Shown: positions 7,431 to 14,182 of the stretch, piece by piece
Numbering within the stretch: the first letter of the stretch is position 1
Layout of the letters: each line of letters opens with the position of its first letter
NCBI GenBank assembly: GCA_002385465.1
Contig: DGDN01000043.1
Coordinates: forward strand, 77,025-93,186
Direction of reading: 5' to 3'
Origin: Candidatus Fermentithermobacillaceae bacterium UBA3951
Lineage (GTDB): Bacteria > Bacillota > Sulfobacillia > Fermentithermobacillales > Fermentithermobacillaceae
DNA: 16,162 bases
Notes under the pieces: model-generated
Database searches by the model: none
What the model was told of the DNA's origin: nothing
Seen by the model: only the letters and a program-made list of their open reading frames with translations
Made by a program: the position numbers and the translations under genes

Positions 7431-8585
7431 TCAGATTTCCGTTGCACGCGTGAAACCTTTGACTGCGGAACCTGCCTCAACCTTGTAACCGAGCCCGGCA
7501 AGCCCGGATTCCAGCACTGAAAGGATGCCCAAAAGCTCGGTCTCAAAGATCCAACCCATGTGACCCAACCTGAATATCCGGCCTTGCAGCTTCGCCAAAC
7601 CACCTCCCATCACAATGCCCTTCTCGAGGAGCGCGGCGTTTAGGCTCGCCCATTCAATACCGGCCGGGATCTTGACCCCCGTCACCGTAGGCGATGCTTC
7701 CTCCTCCGGCGGGAGGACCTCGAGGCCCATCTCCCTCACGGCAGCCCTAACTCCCCTTGCGAGTCGGGCGTGCCTGGCAAACACGTTCTCCAAGCCTTCC
7801 GCCTCGATCATGCAGAGTGCCTCCCGCAACCCGAAAAGGAGCGAAGTCGGGATGGTATAGGGCACCCTGCCTTGCTTCTGGGCGTCGACCATCCGCCTAA
7901 AGTCCCAGAACCACCTTGCCATCTTGGCAGTCTTGTAAGCCTCCCAGGCCTTCTCGCTGACGCTGAGGATGGCCAGGCCCGGAGGCAGCATGAGACCCTT
8001 CTGAGACGCTGAGATGACGATGTCGATGTTCCAAGCATCGGTCTCAAGGTCGGCCATGGCCAGAGAGCTCACTGCATCAACCATTAGGAGCCCCGGATGC
8101 TTGAGCTCCGCCATCCCCCTCCCGATGGACCCTACATCGTTAATTACGCAGGTAGAAGTCTCGTTATGTGATACCAGAACCGCCTTAATGCTCCCGTGGG
8201 TGTCCTTAGCGAGGCGCTCGAGCACTATGCCAGGGTCAAAAGCCCTGCCCCACTCGACTTCGAGCTTCTCGACATCGGCGCCGTGGGCCGCAGCGATACT
8301 TCCAAACCGCTCGCTGAATACTCCGTGTTGAACTGAGAGCACCTTGTCGCCGGGCGACAGAGTGTTTACAATGGCGGCCTCAAGCCCGCCGCTTCCCGAA
8401 CCGGGGAATATGAGCACATCGCTCTTCGTCTTCAAGACCTTCTTGAGCCCCGCCAGGCACTCCTTAATGAGCGCCTCGAATTCCGGCCCGCGGTGGTTCA
8501 CGAGCGGCCTGTTCATGGCTTGAAGGATCCTCGGGGGCACGTTGGTCGGACCCGGGATCTGCAAGAACACCCGCCGGTCAGTCAT
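7431..8585 (-). CDS. Class V PLP aminotransferase (serine/alanine-glyoxylate type)
   Basis: The 384-residue product is a fold-type I, class V aminotransferase. It begins with the hallmark PGPTNVPPRILQAM, has HRGPEFEAL near 31, PGSGSGGLEAA near 61, the PLP-pyridine Asp170 in MVDAVSSL and the Schiff-base Lys196 in SASQKGLMLPPG. Relatives transfer amino groups between serine, alanine or aspartate and glyoxylate or pyruvate. The ATG at 8585 has GGAGG seven bases upstream; the frame is open further back, but those codons overlap the preceding gene. It lies between the dehydratase-like gene (67-base gap with a hairpin) and the permease gene (18-base gap). It may remove or add the amino group of the operon's substrate or of a downstream keto acid. 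The precise substrate is not determined. Confidence 0.9.
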   Translation of the reverse strand: MTDRRVFLQIPGPTNVPPRILQAMNRPLVNHRGPEFEALIKECLAGLKKVLKTKSDVLIFPGSGSGGLEAAIVNTLSPGDKVLSVQHGVFSERFGSIAAAHGADVEKLEVEWGRAFDPGIVLERLAKDTHGSIKAVLVSHNETSTCVINDVGSIGRGMAELKHPGLLMVDAVSSLAMADLETDAWNIDIVISASQKGLMLPPGLAILSVSEKAWEAYKTAKMARWFWDFRRMVDAQKQGRVPYTIPTSLLFGLREALCMIEAEGLENVFARHARLARGVRAAVREMGLEVLPPEEEASPTVTGVKIPAGIEWASLNAALLEKGIVMGGGLAKLQGRIFRLGHMGWIFETELLGILSVLESGLAGLGYKVEAGSAVKGFTRATEI

Positions 8586-8611
8586 CTCTATCCCTCCAAC
8601 CTCCATCGCTT

Positions 8612-8638
8612 GGCGCCTCACGTCCCGGACGAGGCGCC
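8612..8638 (-). other. Intercistronic GC-rich hairpin
   Basis: GGCGCCTC and GAGGCGCC form a perfect 8-bp stem around 11 bases that can pair further (CGT/ACG). It occupies the gap between the dehydratase stop and the aminotransferase Shine-Dalgarno. There is no U-run. It may act in mRNA processing, stability or differential expression within the operon. Confidence 0.5.
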
Positions 8639-8652
8639 CTCGTTGCACTTTC

Positions 8653-9873
8653 TTACTCGACAGCCAGCGCTCCCCGGACCGCCGCCCAAGCCGCGGTAAC
8701 AGGCGACGCCAGGTAGACTGCCGCCCCGGGGTCGCCCATGCGGCCCGGCGCGTTCTTGGTGGTCGTCGAAACGGCCACATCCCCACTTGCAAGGACGCCT
8801 TGATGCGCCCCGTAACAAGTCCCGCAACCCGGGTTCACCAATATTGCACCGCTATTACGGATGGCGGCCGAAATGCCTAGCCGGTCGGCTTCGTTGGCGA
8901 TCTTCTTGGACCCGGGGATTACTACGCACGTCACGCCGTCGGCTACCCGCCTTCCGCGCAATATGTCGGCCACGACTTTGAGGTCGCTCAATCGCCCAGC
9001 AGAGCACGCCCCTATAATGACCTGAGTGACGGGCGTCCCGGCTACGTCGGTGAGCGGCACCGCCACCGGACCGGTTTCCCTCGAAGGGCTACCGGCATGC
9101 TCGCCCGCCACGGGGGCAGGTGGAAGCAAGACAGAAGGCGGAATTTCGCCGGCGTCAAACTTGTATGTATGGTGAGCCTCACCCAGCGGACCCTCGCAGG
9201 CGACGAGGCAAGTCACAGCCCCCGTTTCGGCCATGAGGTTCGCTATGGCGAGCCGGTCATCGAAAGAAGCCTTCTCAATTGCGCTTCCCCGCAGCACCAC
9301 CGCCTTCCCTTTGAGCTCTTGCTGCCCGAAGGTGCCCAAGAGGTGGATGGCCACATCCCGGCCGGTGGTGGGAGGACGTATCTCCCCGCCTATTTCCACT
9401 TCTACGACTTCAGGAACCCTGACTCTATGGACGCCCGAACGCATTACTTCTACAAACTGTACCGGAGTCACGGAGAAAGCGATGACTCCGTAAGCTCCCG
9501 CTGTCGCCACGTGCCCGTCGGCTCCTACGAGGATGGAGCCAGGAGCTAACCTGTGCTCCTCAAGGATGACCTGGTGGATAACCCCTTCCCCGTGGTGATA
9601 TACCTTGATGCCGCGCTGTTTGCAGAACTGCAAGATCTTGAGGTGGTTCTCCCTGGCCTTCACAGACGGCGCCGGGATGCAGTGATCGAAGAAGAACAGG
9701 ACCTTTCGAGGGTCAAAAACACCTCCGAGACCCATCTCGAGCGCCCTGTCAACAACTGCGGGCCCTGACCCGTCATGGGCCACGGCAAGGTCTACCTTGA
9801 TCTCCAGTTCCTCTCCGGGCGTTATTCCCCCTGCGCCTGCCGCCCTCGAGAGGTACTCATACAGCCGATTCAC
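8653..9873 (-). CDS. LeuC-like aconitase-family dehydratase, large subunit
   Basis: The 406-residue product is an aconitase-superfamily large subunit of 3-isopropylmalate dehydratase/homoaconitase/dimethylmalate dehydratase type. The [4Fe-4S] ligands are visible as Cys290 (IIGACSAG), Cys350 and Cys353 (NPGCGTCYG). FDHCIP (62-67) carries the Asp-His pair, and the C-terminus has NAPGRMGDPGAAVYLASP. The usual GADSHT segment reads GADGHV (117-122), so the substrate-contacting Ser is Gly, suggesting an altered substrate. A swivelling small-subunit domain is absent and no small-subunit gene adjoins it. The GTG at 9873 has AGGAAGG about ten bases upstream. It is the first gene after a sigma-54 promoter. 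It likely adds or removes water from a hydroxy-di- or tricarboxylate; the exact substrate is unknown. Confidence 0.85.
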   Translation of the reverse strand: MNRLYEYLSRAAGAGGITPGEELEIKVDLAVAHDGSGPAVVDRALEMGLGGVFDPRKVLFFFDHCIPAPSVKARENHLKILQFCKQRGIKVYHHGEGVIHQVILEEHRLAPGSILVGADGHVATAGAYGVIAFSVTPVQFVEVMRSGVHRVRVPEVVEVEIGGEIRPPTTGRDVAIHLLGTFGQQELKGKAVVLRGSAIEKASFDDRLAIANLMAETGAVTCLVACEGPLGEAHHTYKFDAGEIPPSVLLPPAPVAGEHAGSPSRETGPVAVPLTDVAGTPVTQVIIGACSAGRLSDLKVVADILRGRRVADGVTCVVIPGSKKIANEADRLGISAAIRNSGAILVNPGCGTCYGAHQGVLASGDVAVSTTTKNAPGRMGDPGAAVYLASPVTAAWAAVRGALAVE

Positions 9874-9917
9874 GTTCGAACATCCTTCCTAAGAAAACCT
9901 ACTCATAGGTGAACCTT

Positions 9918-9933
9918 AGCAAGATCCGTGCCA
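9918..9933 (-). promoter_or_regulatory. Sigma-54 (-24/-12) promoter of the dehydratase operon
   Basis: The minus strand reads TGGCACG-N4-TTGCT, a perfect match to the RpoN consensus TGGCACG-N4-TTGCW. It is 45 bases before the GTG at 9873, giving a predicted leader of about 34 nt. The adjacent PrpR-type activator is the obvious partner. Confidence 0.9.
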
Positions 9934-9940
9934 TTACGCA

Positions 9941-9955
9941 CGCCACGGTGTGGCG
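9941..9955. promoter_or_regulatory. Palindrome just upstream of the -24 box
   Basis: CGCCAC-GGT-GTGGCG is a perfect 6-bp inverted repeat eight bases upstream of the -24 element. It could be a secondary protein site or chance. Confidence 0.3.
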
Positions 9956-10048
9956 AGCCATCGCGAAACGAAACATGCCTGCCCAAGGTAGGTTAGCCAA
10001 GTCGCAAGCACGGGATTCGAGTGATCTTGACAGGACCATTCGAGAGGA

Positions 10049-10079
10049 GAGTGTTTCACGATCCCTAAGTGAAACACTC
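10049..10079. promoter_or_regulatory. Candidate upstream activator site (11-bp inverted repeat)
   Basis: GAGTGTTTCAC and GTGAAACACTC are perfect complements separated by nine bases. The centre is about 130 bp upstream of the -24 box, a normal distance for a sigma-54 enhancer. The half-site TGTTTCA recurs in front of the regulator's own gene (11987-12008). It overlaps the regulator's stop codon, so it could also form a 3'-end hairpin, but it lacks a U-run. Confidence 0.65.
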
Positions 10080-11964
10080 AGTTCTTAAGTTTGCGCCAGA
10101 GGGTTGTCCTTCCAATGCCGAGGAGTTTGGCAGCCTCAGTGCGGTTTTGCCCCGTCTTGGCAAGGGCCTCTAGTATGGCGGCTTTGTCTACCGATTTCCC
10201 CCTCGTCCGCCGCGCTTTCTCGCGGGCTTCCGCCCCGGCAGAGCTAGGGGTCTCACCCAGGAAAACCGTCCGCATACACTCGACGGTGAGGCCTCGGCTT
10301 ATCACCGGAGAGTCCGTCAGGATGCAAGCCCTCTCAATAACGTTCTGGAGCTCCCTTATGTTTCCCGGCCAATCATAATCGAGAAGCGCCTGCAAGGCTT
10401 CCTGCGCCAATCCGTATATGACCTTCCTAAAACGGCGGGCAAAGCTTCGCACGAAACTGTCGGCGAGTCCCGGGATGTCCTCTTTCCTTTGCCTAAGTGG
10501 CGGCAAAACGATATTGAGCACATTGAGACGGTAGTAGAGGTCGGGCCTGAATCGCCGTGCCTTGACCAGTTCCCAGAGGTCCTTGTTGGTTGCCGCGATG
10601 ACCCGAACGTCCACCGGGATTACCCTGTCGTCCCCAAGCCGCATCACTTCGTGTTCTTGGATGACCCTCAGGACCCTCGCTTGCAGTCGTTCGGACATCT
10701 CGCTTATCTCGTCAAGGAAAATGGAGCCGCCGTGAGCAAGCTCGAAGAGCCCCGGCTTGCCGCCCTTCCTAGCCCCGGTAAACGCACCTTCGACATAGCC
10801 GAAGAGCTCGCTCTCAAGAAGGCTCTCCGGAAGCGCGGCGCAGTTCACGGCCACAAAAGGACCTCGCCTGTATTCGCTTGCGCGGTGTATGGCGCTGGCG
10901 AGCCTTTCTTTTCCCACGCCCGTCTCGCCTTGGATCAAGACTGTGGAGCTTACTGCGGCAAACTTCTTAGCCTTCTCCAGCGTCTGCTCCAGAATAGCGC
11001 TAGAGCCGGTGATGTCGCTGAAACCGTACTTGGCCACGTGGCCCTTTGCAGCGCCCTGGACTCTTATCTTCCTTTCAGTCTCCTGCACTTCCCCGACTTC
11101 CTGGAACGTAAGGACCGCGCCCTGTACCTTCCCGTCCACCAGCACCGGGACGTAATTTGCGGCAACCCGTGCAGCTCCCAGCTCATGTATTGCTCCAAGG
11201 GCATTCTGTCCGGTCTCCAAGACGACGTTCACACGGGAGGCGGGAAACAGGCTCGCAGCATCGCGCCCGATCGCTTGAAGAGCGCTGATCCCGGTGATCC
11301 TCTCAGCCACCGCATTGAAAACGGTGATAGCTCCTTCGCTATCGACGGCTATGACTCCGTCGTACGAACAGTCGACTATCGCCTTGATCCTCTCGGCACT
11401 CTGCCTGTCAATCTTCATGAACTCGAGCATACGTCTGGCTTCGGCGAGCGCCTGCCTGACGGCCTCCTCGCCGGACTCGATGATGACGCCTCTCATCCCC
11501 CGCTTCTCGGCCAGTTTGGCCATGGCGATCTTGCCCATGACCACTCTTGCGCCCAGCTCTTTGAGCTTTATGATCCCTTGCTCTACTTGCGCCTGGTTTA
11601 GGAGCGGCACCTTTATGATGCTTTCTCCCAGGATCTCTTCGAGCGTTGAAACCCCGCTCAGTACCTCGGGTACATCGAGGATCCCTACCGGTTGACCGAG
11701 CCTTCGTGCTTGGAAATAGCCGCGCAGTAGGTCATAGCCGGTGATGGGGATGTCGATGACGGGCACACCCAACTGGGAACCACCTATGAGCCACGCAGTG
11801 ATGCCCCTGCTGATCACGATTTTGGCGCCTCTGGCCACAGCGTCCTTAGCAAGCCTAACCCCTACCTTGATGCGGCCGGTGCGTATGTCGATCTGGCCGC
11901 CGGCAACCCTCTCGGCTAATTCAGCCAAGCCCCGGTAAGGGGCGATGAAGGCGATATCTGACAT
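10078..11964 (-). CDS. PrpR-type sigma-54-dependent activator (PrpR_N-PAS-AAA+-Fis HTH)
   Basis: The 628-residue regulator has a PrpR N-terminal sensor domain (about 1-185), as in propionate regulator PrpR, a PAS domain (about 190-292), a sigma-54 AAA+ domain (about 315-545) with Walker A GETGVGKE (346-353), GAFTGA (393-398) and Walker B GGSIFLDEI (412-420), and a Fis-type helix-turn-helix (about 596-626, NRTEAAKLLGIGRTTLWRKL). The GAFTGA loop that contacts sigma-54 is intact, so it should be a working activator. The ATG at 11964 has GAGG eight bases upstream. It lies directly upstream of, and co-oriented with, the dehydratase-aminotransferase-permease operon, whose promoter is sigma-54 type. 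PrpR_N domains bind small organic effectors; the effector is probably the operon's substrate or an intermediate. Autoregulation is likely. Confidence 0.93.
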   Translation of the reverse strand: MSDIAFIAPYRGLAELAERVAGGQIDIRTGRIKVGVRLAKDAVARGAKIVISRGITAWLIGGSQLGVPVIDIPITGYDLLRGYFQARRLGQPVGILDVPEVLSGVSTLEEILGESIIKVPLLNQAQVEQGIIKLKELGARVVMGKIAMAKLAEKRGMRGVIIESGEEAVRQALAEARRMLEFMKIDRQSAERIKAIVDCSYDGVIAVDSEGAITVFNAVAERITGISALQAIGRDAASLFPASRVNVVLETGQNALGAIHELGAARVAANYVPVLVDGKVQGAVLTFQEVGEVQETERKIRVQGAAKGHVAKYGFSDITGSSAILEQTLEKAKKFAAVSSTVLIQGETGVGKERLASAIHRASEYRRGPFVAVNCAALPESLLESELFGYVEGAFTGARKGGKPGLFELAHGGSIFLDEISEMSERLQARVLRVIQEHEVMRLGDDRVIPVDVRVIAATNKDLWELVKARRFRPDLYYRLNVLNIVLPPLRQRKEDIPGLADSFVRSFARRFRKVIYGLAQEALQALLDYDWPGNIRELQNVIERACILTDSPVISRGLTVECMRTVFLGETPSSAGAEAREKARRTRGKSVDKAAILEALAKTGQNRTEAAKLLGIGRTTLWRKLKN

Positions 11965-11986
11965 TAGGGGAACCTCGTTTCATGTT

Positions 11987-12008
11987 TGTTTCACTCATGA
12001 TTGAAACA
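11987..12008. promoter_or_regulatory. Inverted repeat with the regulator half-site, overlapping its -10
   Basis: TGTTTCA-N8-TGAAACA, a perfect 7-bp inverted repeat, uses the same half-site as the palindrome at 10049-10079, but its half-site spacing is 8 rather than 11 bases. A further GTTTCA lies at 11977-11982. It overlaps the predicted -10 of the regulator gene, which suggests autorepression. Confidence 0.55.
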
Positions 12009-12028
12009 GGAACGTGACAGGCAGTCAA
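12000..12028 (-). promoter_or_regulatory. Predicted sigma-70/A promoter of the PrpR-type regulator
   Basis: Minus strand: TTGACT (12023-12028), 17-base spacer, TTCAAT (12000-12005). The -35 matches at 5 of 6 positions and the -10 at 4 of 6. The start of transcription would fall about 30 bases before the ATG. Confidence 0.45.
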
Positions 12029-12198
12029 GGAGCGCCGGCCCGTCTGGATAGTCACTTGATATCCAGCCGCTGTTCGTGGTGCCTCGGAGTACCTAAGAGC
12101 GCTTTGGCGAATGTGTTAGTCTACCGTTTGACAAGGGGAGGCTTGAAAGGCTGAAATCTCACTCGATTGCCTTCCGCGCCTTCCATGTTGCGTAGCCC

Positions 12199-12696
12199 CT
12201 ATATCGTGTATTCCCTGACGTTGTTCTTAACCATTAACCGACCGCTTCCAACTCGCAGCTCTATTGTCCGCCAGGATTCCCCGCCTACATCCTCTGCGGT
12301 AATGGAGTAGCCCAGCCTCCACAATATCTTCCTCGCCTCAGTGTAGTTGCGCTTCCCAATATTGAAGAATCCCTGTTTATCCATAATGTTGGCGCCTCCT
12401 ACCAGTTTCACTCTAAGGCGCTCCTTGCATCCTCCCTCAGAGCACGCCCTTGCCATCAGAAGAGGGATTCCAGTATCGGCAAACATGAAAGGATTCCGCG
12501 CAGCCTTTTCCTCGTTCTGCTCAGAAGAAGGCAGCTGAAAATGCAGGATGCCTCCAACCGAAGAAACCGGGTCACAGACGGCCACAGCGACGCACGACCC
12601 CAGAGAGTGAGTCACAATCGAGACCCGGGGGTCGTGTGCCGTCTTCATGTCCGCCACTCCCACAAGGCACCTGGGAGACAGTGTCACACCTCCCAT
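12199..12696 (-). CDS. cheD: CheD chemoreceptor glutamine deamidase
   Basis: This is a CheD-family glutamine deamidase, which converts specific receptor glutamines to glutamate in chemotaxis adaptation and can also interact with CheC. The catalytic triad has the family spacing: Thr29, Cys35 (THSLGSC) and His52 (ILHFQLP), six and 17 residues apart as in the Thermotoga enzyme. GGANIMDKQGFFNIGKRN is the typical C-terminal signature. From ATG 12696 it is 165 residues, the usual size. The start is uncertain: GGGG is nine bases upstream and AGGG only four, while a TTG at 12759 with GAGGGAG upstream would add 21 residues, and internal GTGs are possible. No other chemotaxis gene adjoins it; neighbours are a sigma-54 regulator and, divergently, signalling genes. 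Confidence 0.88.
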   Translation of the reverse strand: MGGVTLSPRCLVGVADMKTAHDPRVSIVTHSLGSCVAVAVCDPVSSVGGILHFQLPSSEQNEEKAARNPFMFADTGIPLLMARACSEGGCKERLRVKLVGGANIMDKQGFFNIGKRNYTEARKILWRLGYSITAEDVGGESWRTIELRVGSGRLMVKNNVREYTI

Positions 12697-12983
12697 ATAT
12701 CCCTGCCCCGACGCATCCAAATGACTCTGTAAGGTATGTACGGCTCTCACGACGGCCAACGCAAAGCACTCCCTCTGTAATCAACAACACCAAAAGCTCA
12801 TGATCGCCTTATTACTGAGCATCCGACAGCGTTTGCGAAATATAACAAGAATCTTTCTCTTATCGCTCGAAAGCCGAGGAAAAACCCCAAGATTGTGAAA
12901 TCAAGTGTTACCCAAGTGTGTGAAACGCAATTGCGCAGTTCTTTCCAGGGTCCTCAGAAAGCGACAAGAAGAACCGCTCTGTT

Positions 12984-13000
12984 TCTTAGGTTTCCTAAGA
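12984..13000. promoter_or_regulatory. Candidate operator palindrome
   Basis: TCTTAGG-TTT-CCTAAGA is a perfect 7-bp inverted repeat ending 10 bases upstream of the -35 box of the plus-strand promoter. The position suits an activator or autoregulator site, but it is a single copy. Confidence 0.45.
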
Positions 13001-13010
13001 CTCCAACCTA

Positions 13011-13039
13011 ATGACACAATTCTGCATATAGGTTATGCT
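13011..13039 (+). promoter_or_regulatory. Predicted sigma-A promoter of the GAF-HTH regulator
   Basis: ATGACA (13011-13016), 17-base spacer, TATGCT (13034-13039). These match 5 of 6 and 4 of 6 consensus positions. It is about 55 bases upstream of the ATG at 13094. Confidence 0.5.
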
Positions 13040-13093
13040 TGAACATACATAGAAAGGAAAGAGAAGGAAGTATGCGCTTGGGTGGGAACAGCT

Positions 13094-14065
13094 ATGATCT
13101 GCGGTAAAGAGCTGGTCCGCTTTCTAATGATATCTGATGCTCCATATCTCGGAAGGCTAACTAGGAATACTTTGCTAAACCTATGTCGGCGCCTTGACGT
13201 CTCTGCCGCAATGCTTCATTTGACCGACGGTTCGGCCATCGTCCTTAAGGATGAGGTAAATGTGCACACCGAAACGAAACTGAGCTTGACTTTGGTCCCT
13301 AGACAAGACGATACGGCCAAGTGCGCCATCCAAGGGGAACCCATCGTTGAGTCAGGCTTTAGGTGCCATCTCATCTGCCCATCAGGGTCTGCTCTACAGG
13401 CACAAGGGTTCCAGAGCCACGCTTGTGTTCCGCTGACACTGATGTCTATGCCGATCGGCGCCCTTACGGCTTTGTCCCGGTCTCCAAAGGAGTTTACTAA
13501 AGCACACATAGATTACATGATCGAACGCGGTAAACGTCTCGTCTTAGCGCTGCACCACATAGTCTACTTCCCAGACTTAGGCTCCGAATGGCTCGACCTT
13601 GAGAAGATGCAAACAGAGTTGCACGGAGACCGGGACAATGGGTCAGCAAGTAAGTCAAACCAAGAGGCAATGGACTCTCTGGTAGACCGTGTGCTCGCGG
13701 TCGAAAACCTCAGTCGACAGTCTCCGCCGTCGTCTCTTACCCGCTCTCTTCCGAAAGGCATCAACTGGCTGACCCTGCTCCGAGTCTGCAACTACTTGGA
13801 GAAGCATCCCGGCCCCATATCGCGCAAAGACCTCGCAGATGCCCTCGGTTTTTCGGACATCACTGCCGGACATTACCTTACTTACCTAACGGATACCGGG
13901 GTTGTTCGAAAGGAGATCACCTACGGGCAGGTCGGCCGGCCGGCATTTACCTACCGGCTGCACCCGGCGCACCAATCGACAGCGGGCGATGAAATCCCTG
14001 TACATAGAGTCTCCGAACCGGCAGGTGACGATTACTCAGACTACTGCACTTATCTCGATAGCTGA
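13094..14065 (+). CDS. One-component regulator: GAF-like sensor with CitB/DcuR-type HTH
   Basis: The 323-residue product has an N-terminal GAF-like domain (about 5-155; SAAMLHLTDGS and HACVPLTLMSMPIGALTALSR resemble GAF strands) containing several cysteines (about 77, 91, 95, 111). A polar linker follows (about 165-215). The C-terminus (about 220-290) reads LPKGINWLTLLRVCNYLEKHPGP..RKDLADALGFSDITAGHYL then YGQVGRPAFTYRL, which is the DNA-binding domain normally found after the receiver in CitB/DpiA/DcuR response regulators. There is no receiver domain, so a ligand or redox signal probably acts directly. The ATG at 13094 is preferred for GGTGGG seven bases upstream; GTG 13082 would add four residues. 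It is co-oriented with the c-di-GMP gene 117 bases downstream and divergent from cheD. Confidence 0.75.
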   Translation: MICGKELVRFLMISDAPYLGRLTRNTLLNLCRRLDVSAAMLHLTDGSAIVLKDEVNVHTETKLSLTLVPRQDDTAKCAIQGEPIVESGFRCHLICPSGSALQAQGFQSHACVPLTLMSMPIGALTALSRSPKEFTKAHIDYMIERGKRLVLALHHIVYFPDLGSEWLDLEKMQTELHGDRDNGSASKSNQEAMDSLVDRVLAVENLSRQSPPSSLTRSLPKGINWLTLLRVCNYLEKHPGPISRKDLADALGFSDITAGHYLTYLTDTGVVRKEITYGQVGRPAFTYRLHPAHQSTAGDEIPVHRVSEPAGDDYSDYCTYLDS

Positions 14066-14182
14066 ACCACCGTTTTCCGATCCAACTGTGCCGTTTGTTA
14101 TTTTATTTCGCCAAATTGCGACATTTCGCTTTGTTAACGATGATTCAACCGAAGCACCATACACTAGAGGAGTCTGGAATCA

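Larger units (their letters stand above)
12697..13093. promoter_or_regulatory. Divergent intergenic region between cheD and the GAF regulator
   Basis: This gap holds a plus-strand promoter (13011-13039) and a palindrome (12984-13000). There are also repeated CAAGTGT (12902-12908 and 12913-12919) and TGTGAAA words and a GCAATTGC palindrome near 12926. No clear minus-strand promoter for cheD was found; CGATAA near 12860 resembles a flagellar sigma -10 but lacks its -35 TAAA. An 11-codon frame at 13072-13107 overlaps the regulator start and has only weak support. Confidence 0.45.

Noticed and set aside
10489..11601. 370-codon plus-strand open frame
   Set aside because: It lies wholly antisense to the PrpR-type regulator, whose domains and motifs are unambiguous; the frame has no family resemblance.
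12855..12865. Flagellar sigma-type -10 (GCGATAA) upstream of cheD on minus
   Set aside because: No TAAA-like -35 is found at the expected distance, so a sigma-D promoter is not supported.
13072..13107. 11-codon leader frame overlapping the GAF regulator start
   Set aside because: Its purine-rich ribosome-binding sequence is at poor spacing (about 3 or 11 bases), and it overlaps the real start; no regulatory codon run is visible.
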